NCBI GenBank assembly: GCA_963752695.1
Contig: CAVVZB010000001.1
Location: forward strand, 496,001 to 560,000
Source: Bog-113 sp963752695
GTDB taxonomy: Bacteria; Acidobacteriota; Terriglobia; Bryobacterales; Bryobacteraceae
DNA length: 64,000 nt
Reading direction: 5' to 3'
Positions 52,048 to 60,649 of this stretch are shown here, in pieces; positions within the stretch are counted from its first letter, which is position 1; every line of letters starts with the position of its first letter. Below the pieces are notes generated by a model. The model searched no databases. It saw nothing but the letters and a program-made list of their open reading frames with translations, and was not told the DNA's origin. Made by a program: the position numbers and the translations under genes.

Positions 52048-52386
52048 ATGAAGAAGATCGAAGCGATCGTGCAGCCTTTCAAACTCGAAGAGGTGCGCGA
52101 GGCGCTCAAAGCGCTCGGCATCGACGGGATGACCATCAGCGAAGTGCGCGGCCACGGTCGCCAGAAAGGACACACCGAAACTTACCGGGGCCACGAGTAC
52201 GAGGTGGAGCTCATGCCCAAAGTGAAGCTCGAGCTGGTCGTCCCCTCCGCGCGCTCGGCCGAAGTCATTAACGCCATCTCGGCGGCCGCCCGCACCGGCA
52301 AGATCGGCGATGGCAAGATCTTCGTCTTCGACGTCGTGGAGGCCATTCGCATCCGCAACGACGAACGCGGCGAAACCAGCCTCTAG
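52048..52386 (+). CDS. glnB: PII nitrogen regulatory protein
   Basis: 112 residues, the usual PII length. The start MKKIEAIVQPFKLEEVREAL and the T-loop RGHGRQKGHTETYRGHEYEV are intact, with the uridylylatable Tyr (the Y of RGHEY, E. coli Tyr51). The C-terminal signature TGKIGDGKIFVFDV is present. Senses ATP/ADP and 2-oxoglutarate and blocks AmtB or controls glutamine synthetase. GlnB versus GlnK cannot be told by sequence alone. Divergent from amtB, a typical GlnK-AmtB link. Confidence 0.95.
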   Translation: MKKIEAIVQPFKLEEVREALKALGIDGMTISEVRGHGRQKGHTETYRGHEYEVELMPKVKLELVVPSARSAEVINAISAAARTGKIGDGKIFVFDVVEAIRIRNDERGETSL

Positions 52387-52499
52387 GATCTACCCGCCTG
52401 GCAGGGCTCACTCATCGTGTAGCTCCAACTAGTGGGCTTCGTCCCGAACCTGAAAAGCCTTCATAGTCTTTTGGCTTATGCCGTGCACCCGGGTCCTTC

Positions 52500-53399
52500 A
52501 TGGAAACTCATATACAAGATCCTGAGTTGATCGATCCTCGGGATGCAGGACCCAAGCCCCCTTATCCCCAAGACAACACACGGCGGCCAGGGCTCGAGCC
52601 GGACATGGCCGTTCAAGCCGATCACGGAGAACAGAGTTACCGCGGCAGTGGCAGGCTTAACGGACGCGTCGCCCTCATAACGGGTGGAGACAGCGGTATC
52701 GGACGCGCTGTCGCAATTGCCTTCGCGCGCGAAGGTGCGGATTTGGCCATCAGCTATCTTCCGGAAGAAGAAAAGGATGCTGCCGAAACCGCTAAGTGGG
52801 TTCGCTCAGCGGGCCATGAACCCTTGCTGCTTCCCGGAGACATCCGCGACGAAGCCCATTGTGGCGAATTGGTCGCGCAAACAGTCAAGCAGTTTGGGCA
52901 CCTGGACATTCTGGTCAACAATGCGGCATATCAGGCAACCCATGACTCGCTCGAAGAGTTCACTACCGAAGAGTTCGATCGCTCGTTCAAGACGAATGTG
53001 TATGCCACGTTTTGGCTTTGCCGCGCAGCCCTCCCTCTCATGGAGCCAGGCAGTTCTATCATCAGCACCAGTTCCATCCAAGCATTTGTTCCGTCTCCGA
53101 ATTTACTTTCGTACTCGCCGACTAAGGCCGCGATTGCGAACTTTACAAAGGGGCTATCGCACAGCGCAATGGAGCGCGGGGTGCGTGTGAACGCCGTAGC
53201 GCCTGGACCTGTTTGGACGCCACTGATTCCTTCCACCATGCCCGAGGAGAAGGTGAAAGTCTTCGGCCAGGACACCACGTTTGGACGTGCCGCACAGCCC
53301 GTGGAACTCGCTCCGCTCTTTGTCTTCCTTGCTTCGAACGAGGCGCGCTTCGTGACCGGAGAAGTGTATGGCGCTACCGGCGGGCAAGCTCCTTTATAG
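52500..53399 (+). CDS. SDR oxidoreductase, YghA/stress type
   Basis: 299 residues. An N-terminal extension of about 50 polar residues (PKPPYPQDNTRRPGLEPDM) precedes the core: cofactor motif ALITGGDSGIGRAVAIAFA, NNAAYQ, Ser in IISTSSIQAF, YSPTKAAIANFTKG, and the C-terminal VTGEVYGATGG. The extension is typical of the YghA/GsiB-linked stress SDRs. NAD(P) enzyme with unknown substrate. Single gene with a weak ribosome binding site, 114 bases after glnB. Confidence 0.9.
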   Translation: METHIQDPELIDPRDAGPKPPYPQDNTRRPGLEPDMAVQADHGEQSYRGSGRLNGRVALITGGDSGIGRAVAIAFAREGADLAISYLPEEEKDAAETAKWVRSAGHEPLLLPGDIRDEAHCGELVAQTVKQFGHLDILVNNAAYQATHDSLEEFTTEEFDRSFKTNVYATFWLCRAALPLMEPGSSIISTSSIQAFVPSPNLLSYSPTKAAIANFTKGLSHSAMERGVRVNAVAPGPVWTPLIPSTMPEEKVKVFGQDTTFGRAAQPVELAPLFVFLASNEARFVTGEVYGATGGQAPL

Positions 53400-53576
53400 A
53401 TCCCTTCTTCATTGGTATAGGCGAGGAGGAAAGGCTACACGCGTGAGCCGCAGTGATGGCCCCGAATTCGCTGAGCATGGAGAGGAACTCTGGGGGATCG
53501 TGCGATACTTTCTTGGCTGGAAAGGGTTCAGGAGGGGAACCTGGTGCCGCATACCTGTTCCAGATTGAAAATTCGA

Positions 53577-53618
53577 TCCTGCGGGCAGTCAGGACTCCTC
53601 GTCCATTTGCCCGCAGGA
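53577..53618. terminator. Hairpin between convergent genes, possible two-way terminator
   Basis: An 11-base perfect stem TCCTGCGGGCA (53577-53587) / TGCCCGCAGGA (53608-53618), whose 20-base loop can form a second small stem GGAC/GTCC. It lies between the ends of the SDR gene and the opposite secreted-protein gene. No long T-run follows on either strand, so it may be rho-independent only in part. The remainder of this 273-base gap shows no gene. Confidence 0.5.
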
Positions 53619-53672
53619 CCTTATCTTCATCTCCCCGGAACCACAGTGGCTCGGGGAATGTGAAGGTATAGG

Positions 53673-55271
53673 CTATTTACAGCTCGGAAACTTAAACGAG
53701 AACAAACGCGTTGACCAGTTGAATGAACCGGTGGTGGCAAGGTACTCGTTTGTGTACCACATCGTGCAATCGTCCACGGGGTCGACACTCATGCTGCTGT
53801 AATCACCCCATCGGTTAAGTCCGGAAGTCTGAGAGCCGGTGCCGTTGAAGATCGTGGCTTCCGCTTCCAGTGTTCCCAGCGGATCGGTCGGGACACGTCC
53901 TGTGTAACGAATCTCAGGATGAAGAGAGGAGCTCGACACGCTGTAGCCCACTGCGATATCCCCAACCTTGTCTTGAGCGATGCTGCCCGTCCATCGATAG
54001 CTGGAATCAGGAGCGTAGGTTCCCTGCTGAAACACCACTGGCGTTGAGTTCGGGCTTCGGAGCTCATACCAGCGAACGCCGGTGTGCGTGCTTGGTTTCG
54101 CGATAGTCACCGTCGTGTTGGCAAGAAGCGATTCGTAGGTTCCGAAATTCCGGTATGCGAGGCGGAACATCACGTAGTTGCCTAGAGAGTCCAGTTTCGT
54201 AGTCGTGCCAAGCTGGGGCACGAAGCTCTGTTGAGGTGCTTCGTTATAGGGGGAAACCGTGATGAGGGTGGGACCCGTAAACGTCGCATTCGCAGGGTTA
54301 ATGAAGTTAGAATGGAACTTGTAAAGCTGAAGAGTGTTGCTGCCGGGCAGACCCTGAATCACCATATAATTCGGTGAACCGGCCGGAGGTTTCGTCAGAC
54401 CGTCAAGATCGGCGGGAAGGAGTCCGTCGAGGGTGCTGCTATTGATTTGGAAGCACTCGATCGTCGAAGCCTTTCCGGCTACCATTGCCGCGCGGTTAAC
54501 GGCACAGGCTCTCGGTCCCACATACGACTGGCCTTGGGAGCCGAAGTTGCGAACAGTCAAGTAATAAGCATCGGGCCAGATCCCAACTTTTGTGTAGTCG
54601 GGGAAAATAGGAGACGCGAACGCGTAACGGTTGTAGGTACCCGTTGCATCACTGGAGGTGGAAACGGCCATGCAGTAGGTGTAGGGTGCCGACGTGGTGA
54701 AGAACTCGAAAACCCAGCGCTTCGCTAGCTTGTCGAAAAGGATAACTGGGTCACTGAGACTACTTCCGGCGCATCCACCCCCGAAACCGGTGAAAAGGCT
54801 CGACAGGTTGACAGGGCCCAGCGTGGGAGTTCCGGTCGTTTTGTCGAACACGGCGTATTGCAAATTTACCGTTTCGACTATCTGTGTGGTGCCAACAGAA
54901 GCATTTGTATCTGGGGGAGCGTACATCAGATTGAAGGGCCCTTGCGGTCCCACGAAGCCGACTCCCAGTCCGAGCAAGTTCAATCCCGGAATCGTGGGCA
55001 ATGCGGCGACAGCGCTGTCCTGAACAGCCGGATCAGTTTTGTCGATGCTGACTGCGGTCGGTCTACCTGAGATAACGCGTGCAGGCATGATCGTCGGAGC
55101 GGTTATGGGCGCAGCCTGGTTGTAATAATCCCGGACCGGCGCTGAAAGGTCGTGCTTAGTCTCGTTGACGACTTCCACGGATCCGATCGAATCGGCCCTT
55201 AAATATTGAACAGAAAATGCAGCGAGCGCACAAGGAACTGCGGCCCATGCAAGGATTCGTTTCTTAAACAT
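53673..55271 (-). CDS. Hypothetical secreted protein, 532 residues
   Basis: Signal peptide (ILAWAAVPCALAAFSVQYLR) followed by a mature protein rich in Ser/Thr/Tyr and beta strands. Segments such as LMYAPPDTNASVGTTQIVET, DPVILFDKLAKRWVFEFF and YLTVRNFGSQGQSYVGPRAC suggest a propeller-like fold seen in large secreted acidobacterial proteins. A good ribosome binding site (GGAGAAAG) lies before the ATG at 55271. Not in an operon. Function unknown. Confidence 0.8.
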   Translation of the reverse strand: MFKKRILAWAAVPCALAAFSVQYLRADSIGSVEVVNETKHDLSAPVRDYYNQAAPITAPTIMPARVISGRPTAVSIDKTDPAVQDSAVAALPTIPGLNLLGLGVGFVGPQGPFNLMYAPPDTNASVGTTQIVETVNLQYAVFDKTTGTPTLGPVNLSSLFTGFGGGCAGSSLSDPVILFDKLAKRWVFEFFTTSAPYTYCMAVSTSSDATGTYNRYAFASPIFPDYTKVGIWPDAYYLTVRNFGSQGQSYVGPRACAVNRAAMVAGKASTIECFQINSSTLDGLLPADLDGLTKPPAGSPNYMVIQGLPGSNTLQLYKFHSNFINPANATFTGPTLITVSPYNEAPQQSFVPQLGTTTKLDSLGNYVMFRLAYRNFGTYESLLANTTVTIAKPSTHTGVRWYELRSPNSTPVVFQQGTYAPDSSYRWTGSIAQDKVGDIAVGYSVSSSSLHPEIRYTGRVPTDPLGTLEAEATIFNGTGSQTSGLNRWGDYSSMSVDPVDDCTMWYTNEYLATTGSFNWSTRLFSFKFPSCK

Positions 55272-55310
55272 TCTTTCTCCAGTGGCTTTGGAAACCAGGC
55301 GTTATTGTAT

Positions 55311-55415
55311 CGCAAGTATGACGTGAACACCTTAAGGGGCAAGCCCATTCTCGAACGGATAAAACATACTTGCGAGGATTGTTTAGATCAGATCAGAGGT
55401 TTGTTGGGCTTGCCC
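55311..55415. repeat. Two interleaved inverted repeats
   Basis: CGCAAGTATG (55311-55320) is complementary to CATACTTGCG (55365-55374), and GGGCAAGCCCA (55337-55347) to TGGGCTTGCCC (55405-55415). The arms alternate (A, B, A', B'), so in RNA they could form a pseudoknot, or they may be relics of mobile-element ends next to the ISL3 fragment. Confidence 0.55.
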
Positions 55416-55425
55416 GAATACGAGG

Positions 55426-55752
55426 TTACCGGTCGGCTACGATGCGGGCCTGCGGAAAATGCTTCTTCACCGAAGCGCGATAGCTGACCGCCAGATCCAT
55501 GCAGACCATTTGGACCAGATGCTTGCCTTCCAGACGGGCCAGATAGCTCTCCAGAGAGGCTTCACTGCGGCCCAGCACCACATCGTAAACCTTGTGGTTT
55601 TCAGATCGCAAAAAGGTGGTGGCATAGCCGTGACGTCGCGTGAAGAAGTGCTCATCGATGCCGGGAAACTGTGGGCATTCGCGGCTGATTCGTTCGCCGG
55701 CCAGCACCCGGAGGTACCACAAGAACCAGCGCTCGACCGAAGCTTACGGATT
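55426..55752 (-). mobile_element. Truncated ISL3-family transposase
   Basis: About 105 residues of an ISL3 (DDE_Tnp_ISL3) transposase. Reading from near 55750 on the minus strand: WFLWYLRVLAGERIS, then FPGIDEHFFTRRHGYATTF with the first catalytic Asp, YDVVLGRSEASLESYLARLE, and MVCMDLAVSYRASV with the second Asp. The frame stops at IVADR, where FHV normally follows, and the N-terminal third and the final catalytic Glu are missing. It lies 100 bases from tRNA-Ala. Not active. Confidence 0.85.
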
Positions 55753-55852
55753 CAGAAACTACCGGGTTGAGGGTTAAGGCTAATGTGTTCTTAGATTCAG
55801 TCAGGGAGGCGGCTGCCCCCATTAGGTGCGTAGAGCCCTGAAATTGAGACAT

Positions 55853-55928
55853 TGGTGGACCTGAAGGGATTCGAACCCTTGACCTCTTCCATGCCATGGA
55901 AGCGCGCTCCCAACTGCGCCACAGGCCC
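55853..55928 (-). tRNA. tRNA-Ala (anticodon GGC)
   Basis: On the minus strand the acceptor stem is GGGCCTG with CAGGTCC, which places a G:U pair at position 3:70, the alanine identity mark. The D arm is GCGC/GCGC, the anticodon stem CTTCC/GGAAG with loop ATGGCAT (anticodon GGC), and the T arm AAGGG-TTCGAAT-CCCTT. Discriminator A and encoded CCA are present. Confidence 0.96.
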
Positions 55929-55988
55929 GTTTCGGGGTGGGACCGGCGTTGCGCCGACTCATTCATCGTAGCACCCTAAAATGGACAG

Positions 55989-56912
55989 ATGCCTCCTGTG
56001 CGCTCGCTCGCTCCCTCGATTTGCCTGCTTCTGCTCGTAGCCGGCACGTCCGGTTGCCTCGTGCGCAAGACCATCATCTCCCACCGCAGCGCAAATTCCG
56101 GATTGGCGCGCCCGCTCATCACCGCAACCCGCGAGGATCTCGTCCGCCGCCTCGTCACCCAATACCAGGCCGTCCGTTCCTTCACTGCCACCGTCGATAT
56201 GACTCCGGAAACCGGCAGCGTCATTAAAGGCGAGATCACCGACTATAAAGACATTCGCGCCTACATCATCTATCGCCGGCCTTCCGACATCCGCATCATC
56301 GGCCTCGCACCCGTCCTGCGCTCCAAAGTTTTCGACATGGTCTCCACCGGGCCGAACTTCCGAATCCACATTCCCCCCAGGAACCGCTTTATAAAAGGCC
56401 GCAACGACGCCCCACCCAGCTCCAAGAACAGCCTGGAAAACCTGCGCCCGGAGGCTTTTCTCGAAGCCATGATCGTGGCACCCCCTGACCCCGCCAAGGA
56501 GACTCCGCTACTTGTCGACGCCACCGATGAGCGCGACTCGCTCTACGTTATGGTCATCATCGGCAAGACTCCCACCGGGGAACTCATGATCGACCGCGCT
56601 ATATTCTTCGATCGCACCACGCTCCTGGTCACCCGGCAGAAAGAGTACGACAGCTCGGGTACCATTCTGAGCGACACCCGTTACATGGACTGGAAAACTT
56701 CGAATCACATCTCGTTCCCCCAAACCGTCCACATCAGCCGCCCCAAAGACGGCTATGGCGTGGTGATCAACATGGTCAAATTCGAAAGCAATGCCGATAT
56801 CGCCGACGATAAATTCACGTTGGAGCAGCCCCCGGGCAGCGTCTTGCAAGTTATTGGCGCATCTCCACCAGCTGAGCCCAAGGCCGCGACTGCGGGAGCA
56901 CCCGTGCAATGA
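55989..56912 (+). CDS. LolA/LolB-like outer-membrane lipoprotein
   Basis: 307 residues with a lipoprotein-type signal (SICLLLLVAGTSGC at about residues 10-23; lipidated Cys23). The body is a half-barrel-like beta sheet (FTATVDMTPETGSVIKGEI, YIIYRRPSDIRIIGLAP, VFDMVSTGPNFRIHIPP), as in LolA/LolB/DUF4292 lipoprotein carriers. Its stop overlaps the start of an ABC permease (ATGA), and an ATPase follows, so the three form a lipoprotein transfer unit analogous to LolCDE with an outer-membrane acceptor. Identification of the acceptor role is inference. Confidence 0.75.
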   Translation: MPPVRSLAPSICLLLLVAGTSGCLVRKTIISHRSANSGLARPLITATREDLVRRLVTQYQAVRSFTATVDMTPETGSVIKGEITDYKDIRAYIIYRRPSDIRIIGLAPVLRSKVFDMVSTGPNFRIHIPPRNRFIKGRNDAPPSSKNSLENLRPEAFLEAMIVAPPDPAKETPLLVDATDERDSLYVMVIIGKTPTGELMIDRAIFFDRTTLLVTRQKEYDSSGTILSDTRYMDWKTSNHISFPQTVHISRPKDGYGVVINMVKFESNADIADDKFTLEQPPGSVLQVIGASPPAEPKAATAGAPVQ

Positions 56913-58006
56913 TCGCCACGCTCGTTTTCGAAAATGTCCGCCACCGGCCGTTGCGGACCCTGCTCAGCATCTTACTCATCGCCGTCCCGGTAACATTGAT
57001 CCTCACCTTAGTGGGCCTGAGCCGCGGTTATGTTCAGGACTCCAGTAAGCGCACCCGCGGCGTTGGCGCGGATCTAATCGTCCGGGCGCCCAACAGCTCA
57101 CTCATGCAATTCAGCGGCGCTACCATAACCCAGGGCGTTGTCTCATTCATCGCCAAACAGCCGCACGTCGTGCTCGCCACTGGCGTCATCAACCACTCCT
57201 TCGGTGGATGGAATTCTGTTACCGGTATTAGTCCCGAGGAATTCAACCGCGTCAGCGGCGGCTTCACATTCCTCCAGGGTCACGGACTGGAGCGCGATGA
57301 CGACATACTCTATGACAGCTACTACGCTGATCAGGCCCGCGCCAAAGTGGGGCAAACCGTCACGCTGATCAATCAATCCTGGCATCTGGCCGGGATCGTA
57401 GAGCCCGGCAAGCTGTCGCACATCTTCGTCCGCGCATCGGTACTGCAGCGCCTTGATAGCGCTACCGGTAAGTTCAGCGTCGTCTATGTCAAATTAGATG
57501 ACTCCAAGGCCAACTTGAAATCAGTACTGGCGAACTTACAGGAGCGGCTGCAAGGTTATCCAATCTATCCCATGGAAGAGTTCGCGTCTTTGATCTCCGT
57601 CGACAACGTTCCCTTTCTCAAACCTTTCATCGATGTCGTGATCGGCATCGGCGTCCTGATCGCCTTCGCAGTCGTCTCTCTGTCTATGTATATGGCGATT
57701 CTGCAGCGCACGCGCGAGATCGGAATTCTCAAATCTCTCGGAGGTTCGCGCTTCTTCATCCTCCAACTGATTCTTGCCGAAGCGCTCTTGATGGGCATCG
57801 GCGGCACATTACTAGGAATCGTGTTCAGCTTCGGTTCCAAGTGGGCCATCATGCGGCTGGTGCCCGCGTCGCTGCCTCTAGCTATCGTTCCCGAATGGTG
57901 GCCAATAGCCGGCGCAATCGTCATGACTGCAGCCCTGCTCGGAGCTCTCTACCCCGGGACCATCGCAGTGCGGCAGGACCCCATTGAAGCACTCGCCTAT
58001 GAGTGA
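56909..58006 (+). CDS. ABC transporter permease, MacB/LolC-type
   Basis: 365 residues. An N-terminal membrane helix (PLRTLLSILLIAVPVTLIL), a large periplasmic domain (residues about 40-240), then three helices (FIDVVIGIGVLIAFAVVSLS, ILQLILAEALLMGIGGTLLG, WPIAGAIVMTAALLGALYPG), the FtsX/MacB topology. ALxxx-type coupling segment IGILKSLGGSRF faces the ATPase. It overlaps the lipoprotein gene by 4 bases and the ATPase gene by 8. Probably works in lipoprotein release or envelope export. Confidence 0.88.
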   Translation: MIATLVFENVRHRPLRTLLSILLIAVPVTLILTLVGLSRGYVQDSSKRTRGVGADLIVRAPNSSLMQFSGATITQGVVSFIAKQPHVVLATGVINHSFGGWNSVTGISPEEFNRVSGGFTFLQGHGLERDDDILYDSYYADQARAKVGQTVTLINQSWHLAGIVEPGKLSHIFVRASVLQRLDSATGKFSVVYVKLDDSKANLKSVLANLQERLQGYPIYPMEEFASLISVDNVPFLKPFIDVVIGIGVLIAFAVVSLSMYMAILQRTREIGILKSLGGSRFFILQLILAEALLMGIGGTLLGIVFSFGSKWAIMRLVPASLPLAIVPEWWPIAGAIVMTAALLGALYPGTIAVRQDPIEALAYE

Positions 58007-58676
58007 GCCGATCATCTCCATTCGCGATCTGCGCAAGATTTACCGCGTGGGCAAGGTCGATGTCGAAGCCTTGCGTGGCGTGCACCTCGACGTCATGAAG
58101 GGAGAATTCCTGTCCATCGTGGGACCGTCCGGCTCCGGCAAGAGCACGCTCTTCCATATCGTGGGTGGCTTGACTCCGCCGACCAGCGGAACCGTGCGCG
58201 TCGCGGGCAGTGACCTTGCCCGCCTCAACGATGCCGGCCGCACACGCCTTCGCCGCGACACAGTCAGCTTTGTCTTTCAGAAGTTCAACTTGCTCCCGAA
58301 TCTAACCGCCGGAGATAACATCTCTCTTGCGCGCTATCTCAGCGGCTCAAAGCGCAACTCCAACGAAGACTCCGAATTTCGAAAGGTTCTCGACGCCCTC
58401 GGCATAGCTGCGCGTCTCGACCATAAGCCATCCGAACTGTCCGGTGGCGAGCAGCAGCGCGTCGCGATCGCTCGCGCCATCGTGAATCACCCGGCCATTC
58501 TGCTCGCCGACGAACCTACTGGGAACCTGGACAGCGCCAACTCGGAATCCGTCCTCGCCATCTTGCGCGACCTCAACCAGCGTCTCGGTCAGACGGTCTT
58601 AATGATTACTCATAATGCCGATGCCGCTGCTGTTGGCGACCGCACCGTCCACATGCGCGATGGCTGTATCGTCTAA
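57999..58676 (+). CDS. ABC transporter ATP-binding protein, LolD/MacB-type
   Basis: 225 residues from the ATG at 57999 (an earlier ATG at 57984 lies in the permease gene). Walker A GPSGSGKSTLFH, signature ELSGGEQQRVAIARAIV, Walker B ILLADEPTGNLDS, and the switch His in MITHNADAA are all present. The family drives mechanotransmission rather than substrate transport across the membrane. Last gene of the lipoprotein-permease-ATPase operon, converging with an acyltransferase. Confidence 0.93.
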   Translation: MSEPIISIRDLRKIYRVGKVDVEALRGVHLDVMKGEFLSIVGPSGSGKSTLFHIVGGLTPPTSGTVRVAGSDLARLNDAGRTRLRRDTVSFVFQKFNLLPNLTAGDNISLARYLSGSKRNSNEDSEFRKVLDALGIAARLDHKPSELSGGEQQRVAIARAIVNHPAILLADEPTGNLDSANSESVLAILRDLNQRLGQTVLMITHNADAAAVGDRTVHMRDGCIV

Positions 58677-59542
58677 GTCTTCCAGCGCTGATGAATCCAC
58701 ATCCACTGATCGGGATACTGAAGGATCGCAACCTCGATAGCGAGTTGCACGCGCTGTGTATCCAATTCAGCATCACCGGTGATTTCCACGGGCGGAAAGA
58801 AGCGCAGGACGTATTTGTTCTCGGTTGCGCTCCATAGCGCAAAACCTGGGACAACCAGCGCACCCGTGCGAGCCGCAATCTTCGCTATTCCCGAGGACGC
58901 GGTCGCATTCTGCCCAAAAAACGTAACCGCGACGCCGTCTTGCACGTGCTGGTCCGAAAGGATTCCAACCATTTCATTCCTCGCTAGCGCCTGCAGTATC
59001 CCGCGCGCGTATTCCCGCTTGTCGATGGACCGGTTTCCCGACAAGCCGCGATACCTCGCAACGAGCCTGTCGATCATCGGATTGTCGAGCGGCCTCACCA
59101 CCATGTGTATGGGGCGTTCCAACAACGCAAAGGCGAACGCGCTCAATTCCCAGTTGCCTAAATGTCCTGTCGCAAATAGCAGCCCGCGCCCGCGCTCCCG
59201 GGCAAGCTTCACATGTTCCATGCCCTCGCAACGGATCCACGTATCGACGTTGTTGGCATGTATCGATGGCAGGCGCGCGAACGCCACCAGCACCCGTCCG
59301 ATCGACGCGAAAACGCCATCCGCGATGCGCGCCCGCTCCACCATGCTCAAATCCGGAAAAGCGGAACTTAGGTTGTGAAGAGCCACGCGCCGTAGCCGGG
59401 GCACCAAATGATCCAATGCCCGCCCATAAAAGGCTGCCAGCCGATTGGCAAGCGGGAGGGGCGGCGCGGCTAGTGTCGCCAGTGCGAAACGAAAAGCAAT
59501 ATACTCCAGCCCGTTACGAACCGCGGACCGCTTACCCGGCAC
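58673..59542 (-). CDS. LpxL/HtrB-like lipid A acyltransferase
   Basis: 289 residues of the LpxL/LpxM fold. The catalytic H-x4-E motif is in LFATGHLGNWELSAFAFALL; VVRPLDNPMIDRLVARYR and GILSDQHVQDGVAVTFFGQ are the substrate blocks, and the C-terminus ends QWMWIHQRWKT as in this family. Adds a secondary acyl chain to lipid A or a related lipid. The start is GTG at 59542, immediately after the mnmA stop, so the two are transcribed together. Overlaps the end of the ABC ATPase gene by 4 bases on the opposite strand. Confidence 0.88.
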   Translation of the reverse strand: MPGKRSAVRNGLEYIAFRFALATLAAPPLPLANRLAAFYGRALDHLVPRLRRVALHNLSSAFPDLSMVERARIADGVFASIGRVLVAFARLPSIHANNVDTWIRCEGMEHVKLARERGRGLLFATGHLGNWELSAFAFALLERPIHMVVRPLDNPMIDRLVARYRGLSGNRSIDKREYARGILQALARNEMVGILSDQHVQDGVAVTFFGQNATASSGIAKIAARTGALVVPGFALWSATENKYVLRFFPPVEITGDAELDTQRVQLAIEVAILQYPDQWMWIHQRWKT

Positions 59543-60649
59543 TCACTCGATCCAGCCGCCACCCAAAACAAGATCGTCCTGGTAGATCACGGCGGCCTGC
59601 CCCGGGGTAACCGCGCGCTGCGGTTCATCGAAGCGCACCCCGAACCGGTTCCCGGGCAGCGGCTCAACCGTTGCCGGTGACGCCAAGTGCCGATGCCGAA
59701 TTTTCACCCGTGCCCGCAGTGGCGCGTGCAGCCCGTCAATGGATATCCAGTTCACATCCCGCGCAATTAGGGTGGAACGTAACAATTGATCGCTCGATCC
59801 CACGGTCACCCGCTGCGATTCCGAGTCGGTCGAAATCACGTAAAGCGGCTCGCCGGTCGCCAAGCCCAACCCCTTCCGTTGCCCCACCGTGAAGTGATGG
59901 ATTCCGTCATGCCGGCCCAAGACCTTGCCATCGCTAGTGACCAGTGAACCGCTGGTCGGCTCCCGCTCGGCGCCTTGTTCCCGAAGATATGCGTCCATAA
60001 ACCCGGCGTAATCGCCATTCGGAACAAAGCAGATTTCGTAGCTCTCGCCCTTCTCCGCGACAGCTAATTGCAGCCGCCGCGCCAAGTCCCGCACGTCTTT
60101 CTTCTGCCGGTCTCCCAGCGGAAACACGGTTCGCGCCAGCTGCGGCTGCGTCAATCCGAATAAGAAATAGGTCTGATCCTTAGTGGCGTCCGCGGGAGTG
60201 CGCATCTCCCACCGGCCAGTCTCCGGATGCCGCGTAATGCGCGCATAATGGCCGGTAGCCACCTGTTCCGCGCCTACCGTGTCGGCCATCTCGAAAAACT
60301 GATCGAACTTGATGAAGTTATTGCAGAGCGTGCACGGGATCGGCGTTCGACCCTCCAGATAGTCGCGCACGAACGGCTCGACGACCCGCTCCTCGAACTG
60401 CTTCTCGTAATTCACCACGTAGTAGGGAATGCCGATCTGTTCAGCCACGTGCCGGGCATCGTAGACGTCGTCGAGCGAGCAGCACCGCCCCGTGCTGTTA
60501 TCTGACGCAACCTCCGGTAGCCGCCGCTGGTTCCACAACTGCATAGTCATCCCGACCACATCGCGGCCTTCGTTCTTCAGCATCGCCGCGACCACCGAGC
60601 TATCAAGCCCGCCCGACATGGCCACCGCGATCCGCGACGAATCAGGCAT
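59543..60649 (-). CDS. mnmA: tRNA-specific 2-thiouridylase MnmA
   Basis: Adds sulfur to C2 of wobble U34 in tRNA-Lys/Glu/Gln. 368 residues. PP-loop motif AMSGGLDSSVVAAMLKNEG at the N-terminus; two catalytic cysteines in PIPCTLCNNFIKFD and ESYEICFVPNGDY; ATGHYARI and GRHDGIHHFTVGQRKGLGLA follow. The start overlaps the end of the cysteine desulfurase gene by 8 bases, placing the sulfur donor next to the sulfur user. mnmG at the other end of the window completes C5 modification of the same nucleotide. Confidence 0.96.
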   Translation of the reverse strand: MPDSSRIAVAMSGGLDSSVVAAMLKNEGRDVVGMTMQLWNQRRLPEVASDNSTGRCCSLDDVYDARHVAEQIGIPYYVVNYEKQFEERVVEPFVRDYLEGRTPIPCTLCNNFIKFDQFFEMADTVGAEQVATGHYARITRHPETGRWEMRTPADATKDQTYFLFGLTQPQLARTVFPLGDRQKKDVRDLARRLQLAVAEKGESYEICFVPNGDYAGFMDAYLREQGAEREPTSGSLVTSDGKVLGRHDGIHHFTVGQRKGLGLATGEPLYVISTDSESQRVTVGSSDQLLRSTLIARDVNWISIDGLHAPLRARVKIRHRHLASPATVEPLPGNRFGVRFDEPQRAVTPGQAAVIYQDDLVLGGGWIE

